Shown here one piece after another: positions 10,161 to 20,994 of a stretch of 26,945 nt of DNA. Numbering within the stretch: the stretch's first letter is position 1; every line of letters begins with the position of its first letter. Source of the stretch: Apostichopus californicus. Taxonomy: Eukaryota > Echinodermata > Holothuroidea > Aspidochirotida > Stichopodidae. The translations under genes and the position numbers were made by a program. The stretch lies in NCBI GenBank assembly GCA_020650975.1, contig JAIPMN010009571.1, positions 4,665 to 31,609 on the forward strand, given 5' to 3'. The notes under the pieces were generated by a model that was given only the letters and a program-made list of their open reading frames with translations, had not been told where the DNA came from and did not search any database.

Positions 10161-12250
10161 TAGAATTATAACATTAATAATATATATAAGACAAATATAA
10201 CATTAATAAATATCTTTGGATTGTTACTAGAGGATCAACAATCTGATGAGGCCCCCCCCACCCTCCCGAACCCTCTAAAAGTCTTGTGGACAGCCAAAAG
10301 AGCATGTCATATTCCAGAAACCAAAAATATATTACTAGCCATCGCAAATCATCATGCATCTCGTCGCTACCAAACCATTCCATTGTTGGTATGAAACAAT
10401 TGTAAATCATGTCCAAATTATCAACTTTTACTAAATTTGAACATGATTACAATGACTTCTTGACTGATTTGATTACAGGAGCTGTAATGTTACTAAGATA
10501 TTTTAGTATCGAATAGCATCGAAAAGAATTTGAACAAAAGTCAACTCAATGTCCTGCATTTAAAGGCTCATTATTCAAACAAAATTAATCTATTTCATCA
10601 CAAGCAGTAATCAACTTTAATCAGGAGTCTATAATCCAGTTCCCAGGCCTCTGAAAATTATGTTCAATGGTGACTTTATGCACAAAATTAATTTTGATAT
10701 ACTGTAGCTTATTAATTAATAACCCAAGTCTGCTACCATCAGTTCATACTTCACTTTTAAGTTAAATTGAGAAATGTCCCTTCAAACATTTGAAACTCAT
10801 CTATTACAGTGGTTGGACTGTAATTTCTCTGTATTAAACACTTGTTCTAAGGTCAGTTGTAACACATTTGTAACACAAAACACAATGGGAGAGTGGGGAG
10901 GGAGGGGAGTACAGGGTGGGTACAGGGTGGGGGGGCGGAGATATAAGACATTCATTGCCTTGTATGTCATGTTTGCAATTCGTTACAAACTTTTCAAGGA
11001 CAAATAGTGTTGAATGTCATTCAGGAGATTTCTGACATTGTTAAAGAGAAGTTAAAAGAACATGTTTTGGTAGAGGCTAGAGCTATTAGAAATTAGAATT
11101 TATCAAAGAATGTATGAACTTTAACATTTACTGTAGGCCTGTGTGGAGGAGTATCAATTAAAGAAGCTCTCCAGAGATTTTGTATGTTTCAAAAGGTGCC
11201 TATCTTGAAATCAGTAAGGATACAGTAGCTATTGAAACACAACACTAATGCATCACTCAAATTAGTCTTCTCTCTTGTACTACAGTATGACATGTATATC
11301 AAGACTAAAATATCTGCCTTAAAAACTAGATCCTTTAAACACGGAGAGCAAATAGACGATGCGTTAACTTTGCCATTTAACAGTGGCTTTTAAGATCTAT
11401 TTTCCATGCTCGGTCTTTCAAAATAGATTATTATTCAGTAAGCTGAGGCCCCCAGGTTGAGGAAGGGCTTTCCAACATCATGTAATCATACATGGATTTT
11501 GTTCTGCCCAAACCAAACGTTTTACCTTTTTCAGGTGTAGATCAGTTTACAACATGTACGTCTGTTCGTGATGTCAAAAAAAATTCAGCCTAGAGGAACA
11601 TAATGTATTCTCCCTTTTTGTTGTATTAGTGATATACAGTGCCTGTCAGAGTTCTAAATTATACAATACTGATGTTGTGTTGACTGCTGTTTTCAGATGG
11701 AAATTAATGCTCTGTTTAAACTGTCTCAGGTACAGTAGATCGATGGTGGGAATACATTTTATCCCCATTTGAAAGTTTATAGGCCAGACTGTATTTACGG
11801 GAATGAGTGATACACAGGGGAATGACCTTCCCATGCTGCGATCCCCTAATTGAGGTAAATATTGTGCCATTTTCTGTAACGGCAGCATGCCAAAGACCTA
11901 TATTCATGCAAGGTCTGGAAATGTTTACAAGATGTGTTTGTTACCATTTAAGGCATTGTCCCCTGATTTTCAAGTGACTTTGTAGTAACATCTGCGGGTT
12001 TTGAGAGAACCTAAATTTTGTAGAAGCGGTTTGTTTTGGACTTGTTCCAAAATTTCCCCAAAGATTAGATTAGGTTGTTTCTCTCAAACATACTCTGTCA
12101 ATGGTCTACATATTATGCTAATGTAAGCAATAGTTCCTCTATTTACGTAATATACATCAAGTCCTTCTGAGAGTTATTAAAGTAACATTGCAATTAATTT
12201 ACCCAGTTAGGGTACAGAATATATCAAAGCCAACCAAGTTATGCCATCAT
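10161..12250. other. non-coding, no gene seen
   Basis: Contains a C-run at about 10252-10264 and a G-rich patch at 10886-10939 (GGGAGAGTGGGG and similar). The short frames at 10174-10416 and 11646-11907 (minus) and 10774-11007 (plus) lack domains. Several TACAGTA/TACTGTA sites fall here. Confidence 0.5.
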
Positions 12251-12254
12251 GTCT

Positions 12255-12600
12255 TGTTAACTCTGTTTCATCTTTGTGTCAGGCAAATAGAAGGAATTTG
12301 CCAAGGGAGGGGCGAAAACTATAGGCAAACTATCAGAGCTGTAGAAACGGCATTGCAAGCTATCTAAGCGTAGCGCCACCATGGTTGGCACGAAGCGTAC
12401 AAGAAATTTTTGGCTGAACATGCCTCCCAGATCGCTGGAAATGGCACTTCCCAGGCCTTGTAAGTTGCATCTGAGCATTTTCTCTTTTGAAATTACTAGC
12501 GATAGATCATAAAAACATACAAAAAAAAAATATGCTCAAGGTGGGGGGGGCGGCTACCCCCTTTGCCCCCCCCCCCCTTGGCTATGCGCCTGCTTTGTGT
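12255..12600 (-). mobile_element. probable dispersed repeat with poly-G/poly-C hairpin
   Basis: On the minus strand the segment begins GGCGCATAGCCAAG and runs through 12 G, a short linker, and GCC plus 8 C, so the G and C runs (12566-12577 and 12543-12550 on the plus strand) can pair. It then continues into GCTCAGATGCAACTTACAAG and GCCTGGGAAGTGCCATTTCC. I associate such phrases with repetitive elements in marine invertebrate genomes, but that is recollection, not a search. A single 73-codon minus-strand frame crosses it and has no domain. The ends are not defined. Confidence 0.45.
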
Positions 12601-14891
12601 GAATGGAGTATATAAACATATAGGTACACATGTACACCAATGAGATTGGTCAAGAAAACATGAATATTCATTAGCTGCATGTCAATGATCAGCCAAGTTG
12701 CAACAATTGTTCACTGCTAATACTGTACCACTCAATACTGTTCTATAACATCCTTGCTTCAGAGCACACTTACTGACAGTTAGAACAGTTCCTATCCTAT
12801 TTTTTGATGGAAATTAACATGAAATTGATACTGCTATACTGTCAGTACGAGTGTTTTGAAGCATGGCATGAAAGAACAGTATACATTGAATTGTCTCTAG
12901 TGGGTGTCAATGATTGGTTTCACCGCCATAGTGCCAGGAACACAATTAAGAAATTACTGCTGTCTGTGAGGTCGTACAATTTAGGCTGAAATTAAGAGTA
13001 CATTGTCTTGTTCTAGAGATTTAATTTGCTCCTCTCTTACAGTTTCTTAATTGAGGCTATATATGCACTTAACCATCTGTGTATTAAAGTTTCAGCTCTT
13101 CGCCCCCTATGTCACACATCCGGGACTTCGCTCACTTTCTTCGCCGTATTTCTCCAGGTCATTCAAAAAAATTTACTTCTCCCAGGATCAGCCAAATGTA
13201 CTGTTGGCTGCAGATTTATCAGAACTAAATAAATTATTAAGTTCTATTTGAATGTTATACTAAAGTCTCTTTGTCAGCCAAACCACAAGAGCTATACAGT
13301 AGTTCTCACAATTTGACTGAACAGACAGAATTATTATTAAAATTGTCAACTTAAGTCATTTGAATAACTAACTTCAATCCGTTTCTGACTGACAGTGGTC
13401 AGCTCAATAATGACCGATACTTAAGCCAATTAACTCAAGAAAATTCTTCAATTTTTTTTAATTTAATTGTGCGACTGTTTTCACCTTACCAGATGGTATA
13501 CGTAACAGTCAAAAATTCTCCCGAATGTCGGAAAAGAAGTTTATTTCTGGCAGACCAAACTTTGTCACTCATTATAAAAGTTGTTTACCATAAACTGAAG
13601 GAAGCATACATATGACATAAAATGGGGTTATAAATTTATGAAACTCTGACATGGCAATAGTGTTTAATATTCTTTTATATTTGGGATGTAGGAATTATGA
13701 TACCTCCTCATTTTGTAGAAATATCAAACAGTATTTATACCGTGTATCAATTTATACCCCTGAGGGGAGGAGGATGTTTGTTATATATTTTGACGACTCT
13801 GAGACTGTGACAAACAAGGTACGTAGGAAGCAGAAACGAGGAGCTGTCCGAAAATTACGAGGGATGTGTGACAGTCCATCAAATTTCATTAAATAACTGT
13901 CAAAAGATGGGGGGTTCTAAATTCTACTCAAGTTAAAAGAAAACTTGTCAAGGAAAACATTTGCTCTTTCAAATTTCATTTTATTTTTGATCAATGCTGC
14001 TTCACGCATATGAAGTTTAGAATGAAAGATTATACACTCAGGCTGAGAAACCTTTGATATTTCACGATTCTGTCATCTAGAAAATTGATGGACATCAAAG
14101 TATGAAAAATTGAAACCTTTTGATGGTGACATTTAAAATTCAGCATTCGCAGCATTTGAATGCGAAGAGAAGCTTTGTTCCATGTCTAGCAACCTTCATC
14201 AGATATTTTGCATTCAATTGGATTTTGGTCAAGGTGTATTTGGGATGAGGGATGGGGGAGGGGAGAGGGTGGATAAGGCAGGGAGTGTGAAGATAATCAG
14301 CAATTTGATTTGTGAATTAAAGTACAGTAATAATGAAACACCTGTTCATATTTTATTTCTGTGAACCAATTCACTTTGACAACCAAAATCTCCTTTCGCA
14401 TCCAGCCTTTTGATAAATATCTTCTTTGGATAAATTAAGGTTCCTCGGGGCCTTGGTATTTTATTCATGTCTTAATGCATACCGTAAGTTTACAGTCCCC
14501 TCCCCCTATCCCTTTCCCCTAATTGCCGCAAAGGAAACAAACAAACTAATTGCCCGTTTCTCATTTTACAAATCATTTTCAAAGAAATACGATTCCAGAA
14601 TAATGTGTCTTGACCTTATTCCAATTTTATTCTATCAAAAGAGTCTTTGAAAAATATCTACTTTATAGATCTACAAGATAAGACTAAAGTATACTGTAAG
14701 TTACTCTAATCTATGCTTGCTCTCCTCATCTTCTGTAATTTTTGTTAGTGAAAATTCCAAAACTTATTGGTTTGGATATTAACGAGTGACAAGCTTAATA
14801 CCAGTCTCCTCGCAAAGGTTATATACCAATTCATTCTAGGCACGTTAATATTAATAGAATTAAAAAAAAACAAATACATAAATAAATAAAA
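12601..14891. other. non-coding or weak exon candidates only
   Basis: Two places have exon-like features but no recognised family. One is 13160-13251, after an acceptor-like TTTCTCCAG; it is open in the frame that ends QPNVLLAADLSELNKLLSSI and a stop. The other is 13725-13818, which ends at a strong donor ACAAG|GTACGT. Neither matches the missing ADISSP C-terminal half as I know it. A G-rich patch lies at 14246-14273. The remainder is AT-rich. Confidence 0.35.
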
Positions 14892-14940
14892 TAAGAGTGC
14901 TGAGGATGTGAGGAGACAGGTAAGTGAGGAGCAAGGTACA
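14892..14940 (+). repeat. copy B of dispersed motif carrying a splice-donor core
   Basis: Reads AAGAGTGCTGAGGATGTG followed by AGGAGACAGGTAAGTGAGGA. The match to the other copies covers both sides of the CAG|GTAAGT junction. It sits directly after an A/T-rich low-complexity stretch (AATAAATAAAATAAG), so the repeat edge is sharp at about 14892. Confidence 0.7.
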
Positions 14941-15629
14941 TCTGATGTTTTGTAATTTGATTCCGTCTTGCATCCTTGCTAAAAATTTTCTTTAAAAGAC
15001 CAAATTGTAAATTTTGTCCTTGAGGAAAATTTCAGAAGCCGACCATATAAGCTTGCATCTAATATAGTTAATATAAGTATTATAGGAGGAAATTGAATCT
15101 GCATCTATTTTTGAGAATTTGGCCCCCCTTTTTGTTTTGTTTTGTTCATGTCCAAATTTTAGCTGTTGTTTATATGGACTGGAAAGGTCATTATCAAATC
15201 CGGAGGAACAAATATTGTTCCCGAGAGACTTCCACCCTGAAGGACAGATCGATACGTTAAAAGTGTTAAATGTGATCTAAGAGATACTGTCTCCCTAAGT
15301 TGTGACATTTCATATTTTACTTAAAAGTTGTGAAAGCAGAACTGTTTTTGTCATTTGATCTGTAATGTTGGCAACTCTAGCAGCCATATGAAGATTCACT
15401 ATGGCTGTTATCTTCATTATAAATACTACTCCTAGCAAAAAATAAGAAAAACTTAGTGCAAATCATTTTTTTTAAGGCTAGTTTGGTTTTCAAGATTATT
15501 CACCTTCTGAAATATGCAAAATCTCAGGAATGCTCTTGTAAGGCTAACTTGTATTTGTATGTATGTATTTTAGATACTCCTGCAAGCAGGAACTCGCGAA
15601 GAAGCCATCATTGGCTTATCAATGCCACA
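14941..15629. other. non-coding, no gene seen
   Basis: AT-rich. A pyrimidine/T-rich TATTTTAG precedes 15574 and looks like a splice acceptor, but the frame that follows (ATACTCCTGCAAGC on) does not match the missing ADISSP part and runs into the SINE at 15630. Confidence 0.5.
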
Positions 15630-15795
15630 AGCTGACCAAAGTCAGTCTCTTACATTCATATTTAACGTCCATGATTATGAATTGTCAATTGTCAACAACT
15701 CTGTAACTGGACGACTTACATTAATCTTGGAGTGACTCGAACCAGACCTTATGATTGGAAGGCACCGGCGTTAACCACTGAGCTAACACTTCTTA
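15630..15795 (-). mobile_element. tRNA-headed SINE
   Basis: On the minus strand it begins GTGTTAGCTCAGTGGTTAAC (A box) and continues GCCGGTGCCTTCCAATCATA, AGGTCTGGTTCGAGTCACTC (B box GGTTCGAGTC). After this tRNA-like head (about 15792 to 15728) a tRNA-unrelated body follows (TCGTCCAGTTACAGAGTTGT and on to ATGGACGTTAAATATGAATG), ending near GACTGACTTTGGTCAG at about 15630. A head with both polymerase III boxes plus an unrelated body is the standard SINE layout. The anticodon stem is degenerate, so I assign no amino acid. The 3' end and target-site duplication are not clear. Confidence 0.72.
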
Positions 15796-15888
15796 ACTTG
15801 ATGTAGACATTAGCTAAGGATACATGAACTCAAGGAGGGTGGACAGGAAGGGTCCTGAAAGTTCAAGGTATGGTATGGAGTGGAAGCA

Positions 15889-15913
15889 AGGGGGGAGGGG
15901 GGTGGGGGGGGGC
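15889..15913 (+). repeat. G-rich tract
   Basis: AAGGGGGGAGGGG continuing to GGTGGGGGGGGGC. G-quadruplex-capable simple sequence. Confidence 0.75.
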
Positions 15914-16419
15914 GAATAGATGGAGTTTCCAAAGTAAGTTTGATGATTTTATCCTTTTCATATAATAGTCCAGTCTTGAACAAAATCAACAGAAGGCATT
16001 GTCATAATTGTCCAATCTAGTTCCAAAAAACTTGACATTCTGTTTCTATGAGTTTTAGTACCATAGACATGGAATCACCCACAGTAGCATATAGCAGTAT
16101 TTATAAGTTGATCTCCATACTTTTATTTGTAAATATTGAAGAAGCGATTGTTTGAAACATATTTTGAAATTAGTTAGTCAAACAAAGGGCTTTAAGTACC
16201 ATCTATAACTGGTGTACCTCAAACATGCTTTTTCGTTTGGCGAAACTGCACGAAGACGGAACTCTGAGAGAATTATCGAGTGCGTCTGGATAGAAATTTC
16301 CCTGGAATATCTGCATGCTTGTCATAGCCCTGTACTTCCCATACAACTCTGTTATTTTGTTCCAGATATTTGTAAATACTACAAATCACACACATTAGGA
16401 CCTATATGACAGCGCCATC
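15914..16419. other. non-coding, no gene seen
   Basis: AT-rich and featureless, apart from the possible old repeat pair with 8530-8565 near its right edge. The frame at 16212-16409 has no recognised domain. Confidence 0.5.
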
Positions 16420-16820
16420 GGCTAGAACGCTTGAGCATCTTATTAAAGGGTGTGAAGACTCACGCAAAAAGAAACGTCTAATGCGGGTAATCTGACCTAG
16501 TTTCGATTGAGGTGTATTAACAGAAGTGTTAGACACCACCATCGATCCCAGAAAATACACACACAGAGCTTGCTACCGTCGGTAATTAGACACTAGTGTA
16601 CAGTCGGTACATACAGCTGCGGTCAATATCCACAGCACAGTGTACAAACAATACAGCGATGGACATCTCAGGTCCAGCTAAAGATAACAAGGTATCACGT
16701 TTCATTACTGTTCTGTCTGCATTTTGTAGCGACACGAACAAAACGTCACTTGCAAGCAACGGAAAAGTTAACTTTTCAGATGGCTGCCCGCGGTTTGGGG
16801 AGAGTCTTCAATGCCTTTAA
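16420..16820 (+). promoter_or_regulatory. CpG-richer block, possible promoter or first exon
   Basis: CpG dinucleotides are visibly denser here than in the flanks (for example ACGCAAAAAGAAACG, ACCGTCGG, CAGTCGGTAC, CGCGG). An ATG at 16662 in GCGATGGAC opens MDISGPAKDNK, immediately followed by AAG|GTATCA, a possible donor. Alternatively the frame runs on to 16820. No TATA box or known protein is recognised. This could be the start of a second gene, a conserved regulatory block or chance. Confidence 0.25.
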
Positions 16821-18360
16821 CATTGATCTCTACTAGATATCCACATATTAATACAGCTTTTCTGTAATTTTGATCACAAAGTTGAAACAAACATTATATC
16901 TATCTTATCCTTATATCTATCTTATCTAATCCTACAGTACCTCTGAAGGTGTTAGCTAGTATTTGTGATTTTAGCTAGCATTTAAGCTGAGACCCGACAT
17001 CACATTTTACTTCCCCGGGCTGTAAAATCGCTCAAGTGCATGCCGTTAATTAAACTCTGCATTTGCAGCCCTATTGATGTACCTCGCTATCATGAAGTGT
17101 TACAGCCACCTACCTGAATTTGGTTTTTGAACTATCTGATGGTAACTATGGCAACTTAAGAATAGAATTGTCCACGTTGGACTTTTTTGTACCTTACTGT
17201 ACAGCTGTCCATCCACCAGAGTAATATGTCCATCAGTCATAAGAAGACAATTCTATCAAGACAGAGGACCTCTGTTAATCGAATCAGAGGCCAAAATAAC
17301 TAGAAAAAAGAAACCAAATCAATGGTTATTTAATAATCTTGAATAGCCTGTGTCTCAAGGATCAATACAAACTTCTCTGAATGTAATGAAACAGAGTAGT
17401 AAACAAGTTTAAGTGCTAGCCATTAAAAGTTATTTCCTGGTGTGCTGAAGTTGATATCCTAGCAAAAAATGACTGGAATGACTCTTTGATAGCCAAAAAT
17501 ATGAATGTTTTTAAAGGTTTGTGATATTTTGTAAATGCATTTGTAAATACATAGGTCTGGCAACAGCAGAACGGACAATGTCGTCAGGGCGCTTTAAACA
17601 GCTGAAAATGTCTCTGTTTCTCTATATTATTTTCAATTATTTACCCATGCAGAGAGGGAAGAATATTTCTAGAAAAAAAGATACAATATCGAACGAACGA
17701 CTAATTCAAGGTAAACATTCATAATTTAGACAACTAACAAAGAAAATATCTTATAATCATTCTGCATTAGATTGTTTTTAAAGGCTGTTTTCTTTAACGA
17801 CCTCTGTTGATGAGGTCACATATATACAACAGTCCACAGAGCTGGAGAAAGTTTTCAAAAAAAACATATAAACACAGAAAAATTAGATCCATTAACTGTA
17901 GCTGCTATAAGACCTTAACGAATCGATAGGCCATCATGGCTATTACAGCTATTGGAATGAAAATTCATACCTGGAAAAACAGAGATTTGAATAGATTCTC
18001 CAAGCTGCAGCTGATTCAATTTGCAAAGTTACTTTACTTGCAGTCAGAGACAGGGACAAGAGGGTATCAATCTGGACGGGGGGACTAAAGTTTGAAGGGC
18101 AGGGGGACATGTTCTTTGTTGTGGCAAACAACATATTTCCTTCAATACTTCCCTACAAAATGGATCTGTCCTGTGCATTCCTTATATAGCACAAATTCTA
18201 GTACTAATTTGAATGTTTTTCACTGAAACTGAACCCCCCCTACCCTGGTATAAGGGGCCCTAAAATTTATAATATCATTTCCTTGTTCTGATAGGGTAAA
18301 ATTGTACAGGTTTACATTGTGAATGTCCCAGCATGTGCCTCAAGTCGTTTTGAACAACAA
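16821..18360. other. non-coding, no gene seen
   Basis: AT-rich sequence without recognisable exons. The frames at 17521-17724 (plus) and 17949-18134 (minus) show no domain or codon pattern. A C-run lies at about 18234-18240. Confidence 0.5.
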
Positions 18361-18363
18361 TAC

Positions 18364-18422
18364 TATCGTTATCGTTATCATTATCATTATTATTAGTTTT
18401 ATTATTATCATTATTTTTATTT
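18364..18422 (+). repeat. TTATCR/TTATTA microsatellite
   Basis: TATCGTTATCGTTATCATTA grades into TTATTATTAG and TTATTATCATTATTT. It is an imperfect hexamer-to-trimer simple repeat. Confidence 0.8.
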
Positions 18423-19515
18423 TAATGAGTTAATTGTGATGCAAATTTTGGCAGCGTTGTGTACATGTTTGCATGTAACGTGTGATATTCTTGTGTCATG
18501 TGAGCAAGCTGCTATGTAGGAAAGACTATAGAGCTATACATTTTAACTTTTACAGGTAAATTTTGTCTGACGCATAATTTTTCATTTCCAGAACGATGCA
18601 CATATTAGCTGTCTCTGGTTTATTTAAATTCTGGTTCTTTACATTTACTGTTGATGAAACAGAACTTTTATTTGAAATTTTAATGGACACGATCATTTCA
18701 TTAATACATCATTTTGAGTTTGGAGTACATTTCCCTCGTTATTTATTTGGGTAATTTGGTCACCAGCGCATAGCCTTCCGAAGATCTGGAGCAAATACCC
18801 GTTTTGCTTTCGCACAAGGCTGTGCATTGCATCATTGACAATGTAAACTATACTTGTGTGCACGTACAGTATAGACGACTCTGGTACCGTCCATTTTAGA
18901 ATGTAGTTTGACAAAGACATGCCTAAAGAAGCTTCCGGAACATGCATCAATAGTAAAGCTGATCTTATATAGATCAGTTAATAGCATGTTGTGTAATGGT
19001 TATTGTATATCTTCAATTACTGTATTTGTCTAGTGGCACACAGAATGACATCTGATGTACGTGGATAACTTCACATATTTAAAGGCCTGTCTCAATAATC
19101 GGGTGTTTGAAGTCAACTGTTTTTTTCGGTAGTTTGAGTAGTTTCTTGCTGCCGATGATAATCGTAACCTATTTTATCGCAGGGCCAATTGGTGCAGTCT
19201 GCCATGCACTGACAATATTTGTTTCTGGATATTAGACAATTTTTTGTAGTCTTGTTTAATTCATGAGAAAGTGGAAAGTGAGGCCGACCAAGGTCTTTTC
19301 AGTTCAAACCAGAGTTACTGTTAGCCCCAAATCTATCAAAATGTCCCTCTTTCAAAAAGAATGCGATGGAAGTTACTGGAAGCTGACTACGTGATGGAAG
19401 CTGACTACATGCTTGGCAAAATTTACAGTATGTAACAGTGTCCAAAATGTGTGCTAATTATCTGTTACAGGCATAGACAACAGGATGTGTGAACAGTTAA
19501 TGAACCATGATACAT
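18423..19515. other. non-coding; one PDZ-like minus-strand fragment
   Basis: The minus-strand frame at 18693-18950 contains GRLCAGDQITQINNEG, which resembles the GRLxxGDxILxVNG core of PDZ domains. The residues before it do not give the expected carboxylate-binding loop or first strands, and splice sites are not convincing. I therefore do not call a gene. The rest is AT-rich. Confidence 0.35.
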
Positions 19516-19550
19516 GGGGGAATGGGGGGGGGGGTGAGGGGGTGGCAGAG
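19516..19550 (+). repeat. G-rich tract
   Basis: GGGGGAATGGGGGGGGGGGT followed by GAGGGGGTGG. Simple sequence with G-quadruplex potential. Confidence 0.75.
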
Positions 19551-19670
19551 GGAGTGTACAAATTCACTCAGTTGCAAAAGTCATTTGAGCTACAACATCA
19601 CTCATGATTTAAAGTTAGTGATGTCAGTGTAACAGAGAACAATCTATGGCCTCTGAGGCCTTGTAAACAT

Positions 19671-19925
19671 TATATCTTAAGAAAGGAGGCTTCAGGTATT
19701 AGATTAATAAAATATGCAGCTAAATATCTATCATTGATACTTAAAAACCTTAATGTATATCTTAAGAAGGGAGGCTTCAGGTATTAGATTAATAAAATAT
19801 GCAGCTAAATATCTATCATTGATACTTAAAAACCTCAATGTATATCTTAAGAAGGGAGGCTTCAGGTATTAGATTAATAAAATATGCAGCTTAATGCATA
19901 TCACCGATACTTGGAAACCTCAATG
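19671..19925 (+). repeat. 85-bp tandem repeat, three units
   Basis: Units begin at TATATCTTAAG at 19671, 19756 and 19841, an exact 85-base period. Units 1 and 2 differ at only about two positions (GAAAGG/GAAGGG and CCTTAATG/CCTCAATG). Unit 3 diverges in its last 40 bases (TTAATGCATATCACCGATAC). Near identity of the first two points to a recent duplication. No reading frame persists through the unit. Confidence 0.93.
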
Positions 19926-20116
19926 CATAAGGTATCTTTGGAATTGATTTTGATACACTGTCGATATTGCTTGACAGTGAACTCTAGCTACAGCTCAAAA
20001 TATCTTTGACCAGCATTTCAAACAATGAAGAAATCTTTCTTGAAAATCAAATGTTTCTTGGAATGAAAACATTTCAAATGTTACTACCACTTATTAAGAA
20101 GAGTATGAGCATCAAT

Positions 20117-20172
20117 GAGAGTGCTAAGGTTGTGGGCAGACAGGTAAGCGAGGAGCGAAGTAAATGTGACTT
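20117..20172 (+). repeat. copy C of dispersed motif carrying a splice-donor core
   Basis: Reads GAGAGTGCTAAGGTTGTGGG then CAGACAGGTAAGCGAGGAGC and GAAGTAAATGTGAC. The frame is open upstream from 20006 and gives ESAKVVGRQ up to the donor. Sequence upstream of 20117 does not match the long copies at 20868 and 26081, so only the exon end and early intron are shared. Confidence 0.7.
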
Positions 20173-20369
20173 GTTAAGTTGGAAAAGGTACCGACAGTGA
20201 GGGCAGGGATCCACAAACCTTTTCACAGAGCAGTAAAAAACTGGATTTTCAATTGCTATATATTCATGTGCATCACAAAATTTATGTAAGTTTGCCGTAC
20301 TTGGGAGAATAAACTTTATGCATTAAGGAAGCTTTTATTCTAATGTTTGATTTTCATTATTTTATCCAA

Positions 20370-20429
20370 AATCTGAACAAATTGGTACATTTTCATAATT
20401 TTTTCTTTTAATCTGAACAAGTTGGTACA
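20370..20429 (+). repeat. 40-bp imperfect tandem duplication
   Basis: AATCTGAACAAATTGGTACA at 20370 recurs as AATCTGAACAAGTTGGTACA at 20410. The intervening TTTTCATAATTTT resembles the sequence before the first copy (TTTTCATTATTTT). Confidence 0.8.
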
Positions 20430-20867
20430 GCAGATATACTCATTTATATGTTGCAAATATAAAACTGATAAACAAATTAGAATAACCATTATAACTTATC
20501 ATCATGTCTCATTCTTGATTACATCCCTGCCATTTTCAAATTAGATTGTCATATTATAAATGGCATTTCTGAAAATTAATCTGCTCGAAAGGAATTTAAT
20601 AAAAAAAATAAATATTAAATTTCATTACCAATCAATCAATCACTTAATCAATCTGTTCTGGTGTCTTGGTATGCATATTTTAACTTCATTAACTCCACTG
20701 TGGCTGATCCATCAACAATATCTTCAGCTGCAGTGATTTGTCATTGTGTTCCTGTTCGTTATTAACTCTTCTGCCAGTTGATGCATCTTGCAGTAAAGCA
20801 AGAGGATCTTTATACCCCCCCCCCCACCCTCCGTTCATGTTTCAGCTACTTTGACTTCTGTAAGATT
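20430..20867. other. non-coding, no gene seen
   Basis: AT-rich. Includes CAATCAATCAATCA (20630-20645) and a run of C at 20815-20825. Confidence 0.55.
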
Positions 20868-20994
20868 TACTTCACTGCTCACTTACCTGTCTCCCCACAA
20901 CCTTACCACCTCGTTCTACTGTGCCCAGAATGAACTGGTAATCTTTTAACACTGTGCCCGGCTCCTCTGGTCAATGCCCTTCCTTCTCATTCTA
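20868..20994 (-). repeat. copy D of dispersed motif (long form)
   Basis: On the minus strand: AGAATGAGAAGGAAGGGCAT, then CACAGTGTTAAAAGATTACC, GGCACAGTAGAACGAGGTGG, TAAGGTTGTGGGGAGACAG and the donor-like GTAAGTGAGCAG. It aligns over about 130 bases with the copy at 26081-26220 but lacks about 11 bases in the middle, which breaks the frame. It is therefore a decayed relative, not a usable exon. Confidence 0.75.

Noticed and set aside
12257..12478. 73-codon minus-strand gene
   Set aside because: It lies inside a probable dispersed repeat and shows no domain.
15574..15735. Next ADISSP exon after a good acceptor-like TATTTTAG
   Set aside because: Neither the phase-compatible frame nor the longer frame (ILLQAGTREEAIIG) continues the family pattern, and the latter runs into the SINE.
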